Source: Nitrospirota bacterium
GTDB lineage: Bacteria > Nitrospirota > Nitrospiria > Nitrospirales > Nitrospiraceae
Direction: 5' to 3'
Length of the DNA stretch: 64,000 nucleotides
Assembly: GCA_016219645.1 (NCBI GenBank)
Contig: JACRLR010000016.1
Coordinates: 372,001 to 436,000 of the forward strand
The notes under the pieces were generated by a model. It was not told the origin of the DNA. It did no database searches and saw nothing but the letters and a program-made list of their open reading frames with translations. The stretch's first letter is position 1. Every line of letters begins with the position of its first letter. Shown here in pieces: positions 17,029-27,056 of this stretch. The position numbers were made by a program, and so were the translations under genes.

Positions 17029-18702
17029 CTATGTCGTAATTGCTCCTTCCGAGGCGGACGAGACATGCCGGGCATATTTGCCCATCACACCTGAGGTATA
17101 GTGTGGCAGTGGTTGTTTGACCTTCTTGAGCCTGGCGTTGATTTCTTTCTGTGAGAGCTCCACGCTTAGCGTCCGCTTGGCAATATCAAAAACAATCATG
17201 TCTCCGTTCTTCAAGGCGCCGATAGGGCCGCCTTTGATCGCTTCCGGTGCAACATGACCTGCCATCAAGCCATGGGTTGCCCCGGAGAAACGGCCGTCGG
17301 TAAGCAGCGCAACGGAATCGCCTAAGCCTGCGCCAACGATAGCCGCGGTTACGCCAAGCATTTCTCTCATGCCTGGTCCGCCGGACGGGCCTTCATAGCG
17401 GATTACTACCACATCACCTGCTTTGATCTGACGGGACTGGACCGCGACAAACGCATCCTCTTCTCTGTTGTACACCTTCGCTGGACCGCGGAATGTCATA
17501 ATCGAGTGCCCTGCTACCTTCACGACGCAGCCGTCCGGGGCGAGGTTCCCACGCAAAATCACCAACCCGCCGGTTTGCTTGATCGGATTCGAGAGGGGAC
17601 GGAGTACCTGTTGGCCTGATGTTTCCTTGGCTCCTTGGGCTTCTTCTCCAATCGTCCGGCCGGTCACAGTCGGCTGGCGCTCGTGCAAAAGACCAGCATC
17701 GATCAGACGCTTGGCGACTAAGGTTGTCCCCCCAGCCGCATAGAGATCCGAGGCAACAAATCGCCCACCTGGCTTCAGATCGGCGAGTAAGGGCACTTTC
17801 CGATTGATCCTGTCAAAGTCGTCGATGCTCAGGCTAATGCCGGCCTCTCGCGCGATGGCGAGCAGGTGCAGCACGGCGTTCGTCGACCCGCCTGTGGTCG
17901 CAACCGCGGCGATCGCATTTTCCAGCGATTTCCGCGTGATGATTTGGCGGGGCCGCAGGTCTCGCTTCAAGAGGTCCATGACCATCTTCCCGCAATCGAA
18001 GGCCACGTCGTCCTTTCGTTGATCCATAGCCGGCACGCCGTTCCGTCCCATCGGCGAAATGCCGAGGAACTCGAACGCGATGGCCATGGTGTTGGCCGTA
18101 AACTGGCCACCGCAGGCGCCTGGGCCAGGGCAGGCATGGTCTTCGAGATCTTTGAGCTCAGCGTTGGTCATCTTGCCGGAGGCATGTTTCCCGACCGCTT
18201 CGAACACGTCTTGAATGGTTACATCGTGGCCTTGGAAGTGACCCGGCATGATCGAGCCGCCATAGAGCATCACCGATGGCAGGTTCAGTCGAGCAAGCGC
18301 CATCACGGTGCCGGGAATGGTTTTGTCACACCCCGACAATGCCACCACACCGTCGAACAAGTGCCCACGGGCCACGAGTTCGATTGAATCGGCAATCACC
18401 TCCCGACTGATCAACGAAGCCTTCATCCCTTCAGTCCCCATCGAAATGCCGTCCGACACCGCAATAGTGTTGTACTCGATGGGAGTGCCGCCCGCAGCTC
18501 TGATGCCCGCCTTAACCCGTTCCGACAATCGGCGCAGATGGAAGTTGCAGGGCATGACCTCTATCCAGGTGTTGGCGACGCCGATGATCGGGCGGGACAA
18601 GTCCTCGTCGGTAAACCCAACGGCTTTCAGCATCGCGCGGGCCGGTGCTCGATCAGGACCGATCAGCAAATTGTGGCTTGTAAGCTTCAAACCCTTCGGC
18701 AT
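17029..18702 (-). CDS. ilvD: Dihydroxy-acid dehydratase
   Basis: Converts dihydroxy-acids to 2-keto acids in valine, leucine and isoleucine synthesis. A protein of 557 residues, the normal size. Fe-S ligands are visible as C52 (VMPCNFHL), C125 ([10 protein letters not shown]) and C197 ([14 protein letters not shown]). The family blocks [17 protein letters not shown] and [20 protein letters not shown] are intact. Three cysteines in these positions fit the [2Fe-2S] type. AAAGGAAT lies upstream of the ATG. It is a lone gene with its 3' end facing the protease gene. Confidence 0.97.
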   Translation of the reverse strand: MPKGLKLTSHNLLIGPDRAPARAMLKAVGFTDEDLSRPIIGVANTWIEVMPCNFHLRRLSERVKAGIRAAGGTPIEYNTIAVSDGISMGTEGMKASLISREVIADSIELVARGHLFDGVVALSGCDKTIPGTVMALARLNLPSVMLYGGSIMPGHFQGHDVTIQDVFEAVGKHASGKMTNAELKDLEDHACPGPGACGGQFTANTMAIAFEFLGISPMGRNGVPAMDQRKDDVAFDCGKMVMDLLKRDLRPRQIITRKSLENAIAAVATTGGSTNAVLHLLAIAREAGISLSIDDFDRINRKVPLLADLKPGGRFVASDLYAAGGTTLVAKRLIDAGLLHERQPTVTGRTIGEEAQGAKETSGQQVLRPLSNPIKQTGGLVILRGNLAPDGCVVKVAGHSIMTFRGPAKVYNREEDAFVAVQSRQIKAGDVVVIRYEGPSGGPGMREMLGVTAAIVGAGLGDSVALLTDGRFSGATHGLMAGHVAPEAIKGGPIGALKNGDMIVFDIAKRTLSVELSQKEINARLKKVKQPLPHYTSGVMGKYARHVSSASEGAITT

Positions 18703-18746
18703 GACTGCGTAATTCCTTTCCCTCTCACCCGTCTCCTTGCCGTTCT

Positions 18747-19349
18747 TTATGGGGCCGTCGGATGTGCCGAATCGCCGCCCATGTGCGGATTGTCTTTCAT
18801 CGCGCCCCCGTGGGGGTTGCCGTATTCCATCCCTCCGCCCTTGTGCTGCTGCATCACTTTCTCATGCTCGGTCTTTTCCTTGGCTCGTTGCTCCGGAGTC
18901 AGCACAGCGAGGACATCCCGCTTAGCCTTGATGGAGACCATCCGTAGGCCGACTTGCAGGTCATGGCTCTGTTTCACCTTGGCTTCGACCGCGCCCAGGT
19001 CGGACTTCTCATTCTCGGTTAAGGCCTTCACTTCTCGTTCCGCTACCTGGATGTCGGCTTCGGTTCTGATACGGGTCTTGTCCAGGTTGAGCTGCATGTC
19101 TTTCAGTTTCGCCACTTGCTCGGGGGTGAGACCGATTTCTTGTTCACGCTGCAGCAGATGCCTGATCAGGTGACCGGTGCCGCTATGTTTCATGCTGGCG
19201 CCATATCCACCCGTCGAACTATGCCCGCCGCCCACATGCCCTTGTTTACCGTAGCCTGGCTCATTGGCCCAGACCGTGGAAAACCCGACGGTTAGAGCGA
19301 ATACCGATGCGACGCCCAACGTCACGATGGTTCCTGTTTTCTGCTTCAT
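18747..19349 (-). CDS. Spy/CpxP-like periplasmic protein
   Basis: Secreted protein of 200 residues with a signal peptide ending near TVWANEP. A Gly/His-rich stretch follows, then a helical core with two LTPEQ motifs ([15 protein letters not shown] near 75 and [11 protein letters not shown] near 155), the signature of the Spy/CpxP/LTXXQ chaperone-sensor group. The C-terminus is rich in His, Met and Gly ([19 protein letters not shown]), suggesting metal binding. AAGGAGG precedes the ATG by five bases. Probably an envelope stress or metal-responsive chaperone; no two-component pair is adjacent. Confidence 0.8.
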   Translation of the reverse strand: MKQKTGTIVTLGVASVFALTVGFSTVWANEPGYGKQGHVGGGHSSTGGYGASMKHSGTGHLIRHLLQREQEIGLTPEQVAKLKDMQLNLDKTRIRTEADIQVAEREVKALTENEKSDLGAVEAKVKQSHDLQVGLRMVSIKAKRDVLAVLTPEQRAKEKTEHEKVMQQHKGGGMEYGNPHGGAMKDNPHMGGDSAHPTAP

Positions 19350-19588
19350 GCTTGCCTCCTTGGTTTGGACCGGATGAAGGTGTTTATTTCTTCGATGCGA
19401 GCCGATCTATTTTGATCTCACAGACTTCGAGAATGAGTGGTTGTAGATTGCCAGATCGACCCAAACAACGCAAGCCAACAACGCACCTTGACGAGCGTAC
19501 AGGCGCTGGAACATCACAAAGGAAAGAAATGCGGGTCTTTCCCGCATCGACATGATCGAATCGGCATATTCAATGAACGTGAGCCCAC

Positions 19589-19716
19589 GCAAGATGCTCA
19601 AAAAGGCAGTTCAGCAAGGCCGCAGGCGAAGCAAGAACCGGAAGCATACCCTCTGGGGTATGTTGAGGATTCTTGCGAGCCGAGAACGCCGCTGGCGGAC
19701 TTTTTCAGCATCTTGC
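19589..19716 (-). repeat. class C element, compact copy
   Basis: Terminal inverted repeats GCAAGATGCTCAAAAAG (19589-19605) and CTTTTTCAGCATCTTGC (19700-19716) bound a 128-base element that also holds TTCAGCAAGGCCGCAG and AACGCCGCTGGCGGAC, blocks shared with the copy at 27505. It fills the gap between two minus-strand genes, and its end provides part of the dnaJ-like gene's stop codon. The remaining gap 19362-19588 shows nothing recognisable. Confidence 0.75.
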
Positions 19717-20747
19717 TAGGGATGTGATCGCCGTCTGGCTTGGTCAAGCAGCTCGGCACGGGGGTCCGGGTGTGCGATGCTCCTGAGTCGGTCGTACAGT
19801 GCTCGTTCCTCGTCGGTCGAGGAGGGCGGCATCACGATCTGGATGGTCAGAAAGAGATCTCCGTGGCCGCCGGTTGCCGAAGGAAGTCCCTTTCCCTTGA
19901 GCCGAAGCTTACTGTCAGCTCGACTCCCCGGCGGGACTTTCACCCGAACCGGCTCCATCAGTGTGGGGGCCATCACGTCGGCACCCAGGGCCGCTTCCCA
20001 TGGAAAAACGGGGAGGGAGACATGAAGGTCGCTACCTTGCCTGCGAAAAATCTTGTCCGGAGCGATCGCCACCCGCATATACAAGTCCCCAGGCTTGCCG
20101 CCATTGCTCCCGGCCTGGCCCTTTCCGGCCACGCGAACTCTGCTTCCATCCTGCACTCCGGCGGGGATTCGCACTTCAATCGTATTGGGCTGCAGCGTCG
20201 CTCCGTGCCCCTGGCAGGTCGGGCAGGCTCGTCCACGAAGAGCTCCGCTGCCATGGCAGGCGGAGCAAGGCACTGGTTCCTGCAAGGTCACGCGTTTCGT
20301 CACGCCGGCTAATACCTCGGCCAGAGTCAGCTGTACTTCCGTCTCAAGGTCCTCACCCTGCATAGCCAAACCACGGCTATTGCCGGCTCGCCCGCCTCCT
20401 TTGAATAGATTCTCGAAAATGTCGGCGAAGCCTTCCCCGCCAAACGAAAATTCTGGACCCCCCTGCCCACGGGCACCAGCCTGTCGGCGCGCCTGTTCGT
20501 ACGCCTCTGCCTGCTCCCAGTTCGTCCCATATTGGTCGTATTTTTTTCGTTTATCCGGATCGCTCAGGACTTCGTGTGCCGCGTTCAACTCCTTGAACTT
20601 TTTCTCCATCTCCGATTTCTTGGCCCCGCTATGGAGATCGGGATGGACTTGGCGCGCGAGACGGCGATAAGCCTTCTTGATGTCGTCTGCCGAGGCAGAC
20701 TTGGAGAGGCCGAGCACTTGATAGTAGTCGCGTTCTGTTGTCGCCAT
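19716..20747 (-). CDS. DnaJ-type co-chaperone with half zinc finger
   Basis: Hsp70 co-chaperone of 343 residues. The J domain (about 5-70) carries the HPD motif (QVHPDLHSG). It is followed by a Gly/Phe-rich linker ([21 protein letters not shown]) and two C-terminal substrate-binding domains. Between them only two CxxCxGxG units are present (CSACHGSG and CPTCQGHG), so just one zinc site is possible instead of the two in classical DnaJ. That places it between DnaJ and CbpA types. It is not next to dnaK or grpE. Its stop codon overlaps the class C repeat. Confidence 0.9.
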   Translation of the reverse strand: MATTERDYYQVLGLSKSASADDIKKAYRRLARQVHPDLHSGAKKSEMEKKFKELNAAHEVLSDPDKRKKYDQYGTNWEQAEAYEQARRQAGARGQGGPEFSFGGEGFADIFENLFKGGGRAGNSRGLAMQGEDLETEVQLTLAEVLAGVTKRVTLQEPVPCSACHGSGALRGRACPTCQGHGATLQPNTIEVRIPAGVQDGSRVRVAGKGQAGSNGGKPGDLYMRVAIAPDKIFRRQGSDLHVSLPVFPWEAALGADVMAPTLMEPVRVKVPPGSRADSKLRLKGKGLPSATGGHGDLFLTIQIVMPPSSTDEERALYDRLRSIAHPDPRAELLDQARRRSHP

Positions 20748-20919
20748 GAGAGGTAGATAGGGCCGGTTTAGGGTTGGTCAACTATTATCAAGAGCGAAGC
20801 TTACGGGGTCGGTCCAGGCTTTTCAAGGGCTGAGATGATGGGATGGCTGCCATGCGAGCAAGCTGACAAGGTTGCAAGTCGGCATGATCGTGACTTGTCG
20901 CCTGCGGCATGTCGGCTTG

Positions 20920-21858
20920 TCAGCGAGGGACTACAGTCTTGGCTCGCGCCATCATTTTGCAATAGGAACAGACTTCGGCTGTAGTGGGCTGGTTGCAAGA
21001 GGTGCAGGGGTGGAGGACGGCCCGGTCTTTCTCTGCCATGGTGGTCGCAGCTGGTTGCAGCTTGCTTTGCTTCTCGAGAAAGCCCCAGTAGAACGTCTGC
21101 TTCGTGCCAGGCGACTCGGTCTCGAGACGATTTAAAACTTCCTTGTACTGGAGCATCTTGGAACCTTTGGCCATGGGGCACTCCTCGACGATATAATCGA
21201 TCCGGTTCAACACAGCATAGGCCGCAAGCTCCCGTTCTGAGAGCCGGTAGAGGGGCTTCACCTTCTTGGCAAATCCTTCCACTGAGGCGGGCAACGAGGG
21301 GCCCTGCTTATCCAGATATTCTTCCTGCCAATGTAGCACATTGCCTAGGAGCCGGGCCGCTTCGTCATCGAGATTGTGGCCTGTGGCCATCACGTCGTAG
21401 TGCTCTTCGATTGCCACACGATTAAATTGATAGCGTTTGATCGTACCGCAGGTAGAACAGGTCGGGCGATGGATGAGCTGAGCCAATTCCTTGATCCCGG
21501 CACCGGCCTCCTGTTCGACCTTATGGAGGTGCAACGTGGCTCCATGCGAGGCAGCGGCCGCTTGGGCGAATTTCGTGACCTTGGCAAGCGACTGTTCGGA
21601 ATAGGCTCCAATGCCGAGATTCACATAGAGCGCGTCAGCCTTATAGCCGAGCTTGAGCAAGATGTCCCAGAGTGCCAGGCTGTCCTTCCCGCCGGACACT
21701 GCCACAAGAAGCCGATCATCCTTTCCGAACATCTTCTCAGACTTGATCGCTCGCGCAACCTGATCGTGGACGAAGCCATTGAAGCAGCCCTTACAGAATG
21801 CCGCATTGTGGCGGGGGAGACCGATGACAGCTTTGGTTTTGCATCTGGTGCAATTCAT
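20920..21858 (-). CDS. ttuA: TtuA-type tRNA 2-thiolation enzyme
   Basis: ATP-dependent sulfur transferase of the TtcA/TtuA group, 312 residues. An N-terminal zinc site uses C3, C6, C22 and C25. The PP-loop SGGKDS is at about 55-60 and adenylates the tRNA base. Three Fe-S ligands are placed as in TtuA: C134 and C137 (PTCSTCGT) and C227 (EECPMAKGS). A C-terminal zinc site uses C285, C288, C297 and C300. A ubiquitin-like sulfur carrier (21950-22144) lies directly upstream, the known TtuA partner arrangement. The likely product is 2-thio-ribothymidine at tRNA position 54. Confidence 0.88.
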   Translation of the reverse strand: MNCTRCKTKAVIGLPRHNAAFCKGCFNGFVHDQVARAIKSEKMFGKDDRLLVAVSGGKDSLALWDILLKLGYKADALYVNLGIGAYSEQSLAKVTKFAQAAAASHGATLHLHKVEQEAGAGIKELAQLIHRPTCSTCGTIKRYQFNRVAIEEHYDVMATGHNLDDEAARLLGNVLHWQEEYLDKQGPSLPASVEGFAKKVKPLYRLSERELAAYAVLNRIDYIVEECPMAKGSKMLQYKEVLNRLETESPGTKQTFYWGFLEKQSKLQPAATTMAEKDRAVLHPCTSCNQPTTAEVCSYCKMMARAKTVVPR

Positions 21859-21862
21859 GGGC

Positions 21863-21945
21863 TGGTTTCTCTGGTTTGTTTGGTCTGTTTGGTTTATTTG
21901 GTTTGGACGGGATCAACCAGATAAACCAAACAAACCAGATGAACC
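21863..21945. repeat. class A hairpin between ttuB and ttuA
   Basis: The left arm (21863-21904) consists of TGGTTTGTT/TGGTCTGTT/TGGTTTATT units with a nine-base period. The right arm (21914-21945) is close to its complement (AACCAGATAAACCAAACAAA). It fills the whole gap between two genes of one presumed operon, so it may set their relative expression. Confidence 0.75.
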
Positions 21946-21949
21946 GTCT

Positions 21950-22144
21950 TCAGCCCCCCGAGATCACCGGCCGGATTTCAATGTGATCGCCGTCGTAGAG
22001 CATCTCGTCTTCAGTGACGAGATCATCACCTTTGATGACCAAATGGGCTTCGACGACAAGGTTCAACTCGCGCAAGAGTTCTTTGACCTTCTTGGGACCT
22101 TTCACCTCAATAGTTCTGGCTGGATGGCTCAGTTGGACAAGCAT
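21950..22144 (-). CDS. ttuB: TtuB/ThiS-type ubiquitin-like sulfur carrier
   Basis: Small beta-grasp protein, 64 residues from ATG 22144, ending in the conserved Gly-Gly (RPVISGG) that is adenylated and thiocarboxylated. The pattern VEVKGPKK-VKELLREL, EAHLVIKGDDLVTEDEML and YDGDHIEIRPVISGG is that of ThiS/MoaD/TtuB. Its position just upstream of ttuA argues for TtuB. ATG 22165 would add seven residues; neither has a good Shine-Dalgarno. The E1-like activating enzyme (TtuC) is not in the window. Confidence 0.85.
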   Translation of the reverse strand: MLVQLSHPARTIEVKGPKKVKELLRELNLVVEAHLVIKGDDLVTEDEMLYDGDHIEIRPVISGG

Positions 22145-22190
22145 GGGAGGATCATAAGCTCTCATGCCGGCACGGGACAAGGGGTCTCTT

Positions 22191-22254
22191 ATGGTGAGGG
22201 GTAAGTAGGAAGTAGGGAGTGGTCAGTGGGGAGTGGGTAGGGGAGAAGGGTGGG
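22191..22254. repeat. G-rich near-repeat tract
   Basis: GTGAGGGGTAAGTAGGAAGT and following GTGGGGAGTGGGTAGGGG units form a purine/G-rich single-arm tract between the tRNA nucleotidyltransferase stop and ttuB. Unit length is about seven. No complementary arm is seen nearby, unlike the hairpins at 29.1, 36.3 and 45.9 kb that share the GTGAGGGGTAAG motif. Confidence 0.5.
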
Positions 22255-22261
22255 AAAATGG

Positions 22262-23644
22262 CTACGGTGTGGGAATGAGTTTGCTCTTGGCGAAGACAAT
22301 CCCCTCGTCGAGTGTTGAAAATAGTCCATCCAGCTGCGCTTCGTAACATTCATCGAGTAGTCGCCCTAGATCGGGGCCTGGCTGGACTCCTAGTTCCAGC
22401 ACATGACGACCCATCACAAGAGGAGCGGGGGCCTGGGCTTCCACCTCAAGTTTACGTGCGCGCTCCAGCAGCCATTCACCGGCGGGAAATCCATCAAAAA
22501 GTTTTGGCGGGCGGCCCGCGTGATCAGCTCGTGCAACGCGGACGAGCCGGTCGATCCGTAGTACCTTCCTGGCCAGTCGTCGCACTGCGCTGTCCGAGGC
22601 ATTTGCGTCATGCAGGGCGCGGGGGCGGAGATGGCAGAGCACAAGGGGAATCACCTCGTTGATCAGATCGCCTTGATTCGTCAATCGTTCCAGGAAGCGT
22701 CTCGTCGGAGCCTCTCCCTCCGGTTCGTGGCCGCGAGACATGATGCGTCCGAAGTCATGGGTCGTGGTCGCAGGCTTTCCGAAGTCGTGGCAGAGGATGC
22801 CGAGGCCCACCGCCAGATCGTCGTCGTGATGGCCGGTGCGCTCTGCGGCGAACCAGTCCAAGCAGTGGAGCGTGTGGATCCAGACATCGCCTTCCGGGTG
22901 CCAGATGGGATCTTGCTCACAGCCCTGCAACGCTGCGAGTTCGGGGTAGAAGCGAAGCCAGCCGCAGTCGCTCAAAAATCGTAACCCCATTGAAGGTGTG
23001 ATCCCTTGGAGGAGGAGTTTCTTCCATTCTTCCCAGAGTCGTTCGCTCGGTTGTCCCTCTTGTGTCAGGGTCCGGCACAGGGCAACTGTCTCCGGCGCGA
23101 CGGTCAAACCAAATCGAGCGGCGAGTTGCATGCCACGCAGCACGCGCAAGGGGTCTTCGCCGAAGCGACCGGAGGCGTGGCGCAACACGCGGGCATCGAG
23201 GTCAGCCCGTCCATTGAAGGGGTCGCGGAGTTCCAGTGTGTCTGGGTCCCAGGCCATGGCGTTGAGGGAGAAGTCGCGCCGCGCCAGTGCTTCGTCGATG
23301 TCCATGTCGGGATCGGACTGCCTCAGCAATCCTGAGACCGACGTGGGGTCGGCGAGCATGCGGGAGGGTATGGAGATATCGATGGGCAGACCCTGCAGTT
23401 TGAACACACCAAACGCTTTCCCGACGAACTGCACGGAGAACTGCTCTGCGAGCAGCGCATGCAGTTGGCCGGGTGGTACTCCGGAAATCTCGAGGTCCAG
23501 ATCGCGTGGTTGCAGACCGAGCAGCAGGTCTCGGAGGCAGCCGCCGACCAGCCAAGTCCTGCCGCCGGCCCGGCGAATCAGTTGTTCAATTTGTCGCAGT
23601 GGACCCGCGAGCGCGGGATTCTCGATGCGGAAACGAACCGGCAC
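22262..23644 (-). CDS. tRNA nucleotidyltransferase / poly(A) polymerase family with HD domain
   Basis: Class-II nucleotidyltransferase of 460 residues that adds CCA or A to RNA 3' ends. The head motif is WLVGGCLRDLLLGLQPRDLDLE (starting near residue 31), with the two catalytic Asp in DLDLE. ARRDFSLNAMAWD and the RNA-binding DPLRVLRGMQLAARFG follow. A C-terminal HD-type phosphohydrolase-like region shows LGILCHDFGKP. This combination fits the multidomain CCA-adding enzymes. It starts right after the galT stop with no gap. Whether it is the main CCA enzyme or an A-adding paralogue cannot be settled from sequence alone. Confidence 0.85.
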   Translation of the reverse strand: MPVRFRIENPALAGPLRQIEQLIRRAGGRTWLVGGCLRDLLLGLQPRDLDLEISGVPPGQLHALLAEQFSVQFVGKAFGVFKLQGLPIDISIPSRMLADPTSVSGLLRQSDPDMDIDEALARRDFSLNAMAWDPDTLELRDPFNGRADLDARVLRHASGRFGEDPLRVLRGMQLAARFGLTVAPETVALCRTLTQEGQPSERLWEEWKKLLLQGITPSMGLRFLSDCGWLRFYPELAALQGCEQDPIWHPEGDVWIHTLHCLDWFAAERTGHHDDDLAVGLGILCHDFGKPATTTHDFGRIMSRGHEPEGEAPTRRFLERLTNQGDLINEVIPLVLCHLRPRALHDANASDSAVRRLARKVLRIDRLVRVARADHAGRPPKLFDGFPAGEWLLERARKLEVEAQAPAPLVMGRHVLELGVQPGPDLGRLLDECYEAQLDGLFSTLDEGIVFAKSKLIPTP

Positions 23645-24649
23645 CTAGAGCATCACCTCCCGGAGAAATTTCGCTGACTCTTCCGGCGCCACAGGATTGA
23701 TGTAGAACCCTGTGCCCCATTCGAATCCGGCCACCTGTGTCAGCTTGGGAATGATTTCAATGTGCCAGTGGTAGAAATCTCCGGTCTTCTCGTGGAGGGG
23801 AGAACTATGGAGGACAAAATTATACGAGGGTCGAGCGAGGACCTTGTCCATTCGCCGGAGCGCTTCGGAGAGAATCGGTGCGAGGAACTCAAATTGTAGT
23901 TTCTGGCTCTCTTCGAAGTAGCATGCGTGACGCTTCGGCAGAATCCACATTTCAAAGGGAAAGCGTGGGGCATAGGGGGTTGCGCAGAGGAATTCCTGAT
24001 TTTCTGCCACGATGCGATCGCCTCCAGAAAGGTCCTGTCGGAGAATATCGCAATAGATGCAGCGCTCCTTTTGTGCATAATGAGCCCGACAGCCTTCGAT
24101 CTCTTCCAGGACGCTGGTGGGGATGATCGGCAGGGCAATGAGTTGTGAGTGGCTGTGCTCCAATGTGGCGCCCGCCGATACGCCGTGGTTCTTGAAAATA
24201 AGGATGTATCGAAACCGCACGTCTTTCTTCAGATCAATCATGCGGTCGCGATAAGACCACAGGACATCCTCGATCCGCTTTGTCGGCATGTCGGCCAGGC
24301 TATCTGTGTGGTTGGGGGTCTCGATGATGACTTCATGTGCGCCGATCCCATTCATGCGATCATAGAGACCAAGGCCTTGGCGGTCGAGGTCGCCTTCGAT
24401 CTGAAGCGCAGGGAACTTGTTCGGCACGACACGCACGGTCCAGTTCGGGGTGTTGGGTTCCACCGGTTGAGGCCGGTAGGCCAGGATTTCTTTCGGCGTC
24501 AGCCGCTCCTGCCCTGGGCAAAAGGGGCAGAGAGTGGCAGCCAGTGGTCTGGTTGCTTGCATAGGGATGAAGTCGTGAGGCCGGGCGTTCCGTTCCGTCG
24601 AAATAATCACCCACCGACCGACAATCGGATCACGTCTTAGATCGGGCAT
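23645..24649 (-). CDS. galT: Galactose-1-phosphate uridylyltransferase family
   Basis: HIT-superfamily nucleotidyl transferase of 334 residues. The zinc ligands C41/C44 are in LCPFCPGQE. NKFPAL and NHGVSAGATLEHSHSQLIALP contain the active-site H-S-H (H165, H167 as nucleophile) in place of the usual HPH. The second half holds a typical YAPRFPFEMWILPKRHA and FYHWHIEIIPKL. Immediate neighbours are the nucleotidyltransferase and a GH57 amylase, with no galK or galE. A role in glycogen/UDP- or ADP-sugar turnover is therefore as likely as the Leloir pathway. Confidence 0.88.
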   Translation of the reverse strand: MPDLRRDPIVGRWVIISTERNARPHDFIPMQATRPLAATLCPFCPGQERLTPKEILAYRPQPVEPNTPNWTVRVVPNKFPALQIEGDLDRQGLGLYDRMNGIGAHEVIIETPNHTDSLADMPTKRIEDVLWSYRDRMIDLKKDVRFRYILIFKNHGVSAGATLEHSHSQLIALPIIPTSVLEEIEGCRAHYAQKERCIYCDILRQDLSGGDRIVAENQEFLCATPYAPRFPFEMWILPKRHACYFEESQKLQFEFLAPILSEALRRMDKVLARPSYNFVLHSSPLHEKTGDFYHWHIEIIPKLTQVAGFEWGTGFYINPVAPEESAKFLREVML

Positions 24650-24662
24650 GGTCTCTCCTAAA

Positions 24663-24775
24663 CAATGTGGAATGTGGAATGTTCAATGTTAAATTGACCA
24701 AAAATTGCTAGACACATACAGGAATTTCACTCTTGTAATTCATCATTGAACATTCAACATTTATCATTCAGCACT
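24663..24775. repeat. Heptad-type hairpin (AATGTGG units)
   Basis: The left arm (24663-24697) has AATGTGG/AATGTTC repeats with period seven. The right arm (24743-24775, CATTGAACATTCAACATTTA) is nearly complementary. The loop is about 45 bases. It lies between galT and the GH57 gene. Same architecture as the GTGAGGC hairpins but unrelated in sequence. Confidence 0.7.
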
Positions 24776-24784
24776 TCGTGCTGC

Positions 24785-26986
24785 TCACACTCGCCAGAGA
24801 TTCGCTTCAAATTCCGGACCTGGGACGAAGAAGCTTGCTGGCTTGCGGTGCGGGTACCGCGTAACTTCCAAGCCGTGCTCCATCACCAGAATGGTCATAT
24901 GGAACTCTTGCCCGGGTAAGAGCTCGAGATCCTTGAATGGCACGGCCAGTTCTACAATCTTTTGATGACATATCGAGTGATAGGGGCGGATGTTCTCCCA
25001 GGATCCACTTGCCGATTTCTGCGAAAGCAGAAACTGTTCTTGCTCTGTCGCCTTGAGAGAAAAGGATAGGCGATAGAACCGTTCAGGCGTCTGCAGTTGC
25101 AGCTCGACTGTCAGTTCGGCCTTCCTCGTCTGCGATTGCTCGTCGGGATCGAGCCGGAGATATAACTGGTCAAGGCTCCAGCCGAACCGGATATCGTTCA
25201 GCACCCCGTCGGCTTTCCACATCGCACCGAGCGGTGGCTGAGTCGTAATTCTACCGGCTCCACGCCACTCGAAAAAATCTGTCACGAATCCATCGATCAA
25301 GGGGTTGAGTAAGGCGAGAGGCGCGGTGATGAGGTCCGCATCCGGCATGGTGCGAGGACGACAGATCGGCTGGTTCAACAGATCCGGTGCAGGCAGTCCC
25401 GCGATCGTCCAGACGTTCCGGAGATGGGTTCGAAAGAGCCGATCGAACTCCTCTTTGTAGTCGGTATCGAAGTCATCCCCGTACCACCAGAACCAATCGC
25501 TGCCTTCCGCGGCATAGAGTTCATCCCAGGCTGCCTGTGCGCGATCCGGGGGGAGGGTGGCAGTGATTTCGGCGAGACAGGTTCGCGTGTGATTCACGAG
25601 ATCCCACCCTTGATTGTCTTCCTGGTGGCCGATCCAAATCTTGTAGTCCTGGTTGATCCAGGAGCCAGAATGCAGGTGTCTGACTCGCTGTGTCGCCGGC
25701 GCAGCCTCAAGCGCTTCAGAGATTGTCGAGGTCGTAGCACGAATACTGTGATCATTGAGCGCGCCGGTTGAACAGGCCTTATAGAGGATCGACAGAAACT
25801 GTTCACCCCCCTCGTGATAATGTTCCCAGGGGTTTTCCCCGTCGAGTACAATCGCGATAGTGATCTGTTCCTGCGGCGCATCGTGAATGATCTGGCGTAG
25901 CCGACGAAGGACATCCTCGGCGGCGATATCGGGAGTTGTCTTATGGTAGACGAACCCGAAGGCATCGGAGATCTCCCGATCGCGAAACAGTATCGTCACG
26001 TCTTGACCCTCCGGTCCGACCTGATAGGGCTGATACAGATCGCGGTGGCGCTGCCATGGTTGCTGGGTCGCGTCAAGCGAACGGGCGAGGATGCCTTCGT
26101 CGGTCGCAAGCCAGCGCAGTCCGACCTTCGGCAACATTGAAATCAGCTCCGGACAGACAGAGCCTTCCGACGGCCAGAGGCCTACAGGTGCTCGGCCGAA
26201 TGTGGCGGTATGAAACTCGATCGCGCGTAGCAGTTGGGCCTCCGCATCTTCCGGTGCGTGGAACCGTGACGGGAGCGGGAGATCCGGTCTGGCTCGTCGG
26301 GTGAAGTCTGTATCGATGACGAGCGGCAGGATCGGGTGATAGAAGGGAGTTGTCGTCAGTTCGATTTGTCCCTTCTCCATCAGTCCTCGATAGAGTGGAA
26401 CGATGTCCTTTACAGCGGCAAGTTGGAGGGACAGCACTTCTTGTTTATCTTCTTCCGTGAAGCCCCGGTTTTTCGCGCGTAGGGCTGCCAGGCGTGGATA
26501 GCGACTGACAGTGCCGTAGCCGAACCAGGCGAGGTTATGCCAGGTCTGTAGATCCAGCATATCCTGCGTCGAAAACTGCCGCGCCACCCGTTCCAGGTCG
26601 CGACCGACGACGTCAGCCCCTCGCTTCACGAGCAATTGATGATAGCGTGAATAGGGACGCACCATCGTAGCCCAATTGGCCGAGAAAAAATGCCGAATCA
26701 GAAACGCCTTCTCTTCCAGGCGAAGACCCGCTGCCGGGCGTTGTGCATATTCGAGGAAGAGGTCCCGCACCCTTCCCGATCCGATCTCTTGCAGCTGTTG
26801 CAGAAGCGAGGGGGTAAAATTGAAAGTGGCTTTAACCGAGGGAGATTTCTCCAGCCCATGGGCCATATCGTAGTAGGCCTTCGTGGCATGGAGTCGCACC
26901 CAGGGCATACTCGCAGACCCCGTGACCGGGTCTGTGTAATAGGGTTGATGCATGTGCCAAAGAAAACAGATGTGAGCAGTCTTCAT
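24785..26986 (-). CDS. Glycoside hydrolase family 57 (amylase / glucanotransferase type)
   Basis: Enzyme of 733 residues acting on alpha-glucans. GH57 conserved blocks are in order: WHMHQPYY near residue 10, the nucleophile region GLWPSEGSVCPEL with Glu at about 274, and the acid region IVLDGENPWEHY with Asp at about 382. The middle contains HNLAWFGYG. The C-terminal ~250 residues form a beta-rich domain seen in DUF1957-like/amylase members. It is followed by galT on the same strand, which suggests intracellular glycogen or maltodextrin metabolism. Amylase, branching and 4-alpha-glucanotransferase activities cannot be told apart here. No signal peptide, so cytoplasmic. Confidence 0.9.
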   Translation of the reverse strand: MKTAHICFLWHMHQPYYTDPVTGSASMPWVRLHATKAYYDMAHGLEKSPSVKATFNFTPSLLQQLQEIGSGRVRDLFLEYAQRPAAGLRLEEKAFLIRHFFSANWATMVRPYSRYHQLLVKRGADVVGRDLERVARQFSTQDMLDLQTWHNLAWFGYGTVSRYPRLAALRAKNRGFTEEDKQEVLSLQLAAVKDIVPLYRGLMEKGQIELTTTPFYHPILPLVIDTDFTRRARPDLPLPSRFHAPEDAEAQLLRAIEFHTATFGRAPVGLWPSEGSVCPELISMLPKVGLRWLATDEGILARSLDATQQPWQRHRDLYQPYQVGPEGQDVTILFRDREISDAFGFVYHKTTPDIAAEDVLRRLRQIIHDAPQEQITIAIVLDGENPWEHYHEGGEQFLSILYKACSTGALNDHSIRATTSTISEALEAAPATQRVRHLHSGSWINQDYKIWIGHQEDNQGWDLVNHTRTCLAEITATLPPDRAQAAWDELYAAEGSDWFWWYGDDFDTDYKEEFDRLFRTHLRNVWTIAGLPAPDLLNQPICRPRTMPDADLITAPLALLNPLIDGFVTDFFEWRGAGRITTQPPLGAMWKADGVLNDIRFGWSLDQLYLRLDPDEQSQTRKAELTVELQLQTPERFYRLSFSLKATEQEQFLLSQKSASGSWENIRPYHSICHQKIVELAVPFKDLELLPGQEFHMTILVMEHGLEVTRYPHRKPASFFVPGPEFEANLWRV

Positions 26987-27056
26987 GGTCGAATATTATT
27001 GAGGATTTAGCATCAGTATGTCATAGGGGTATCAGGCCTGCAATCACCGGAGAAAA

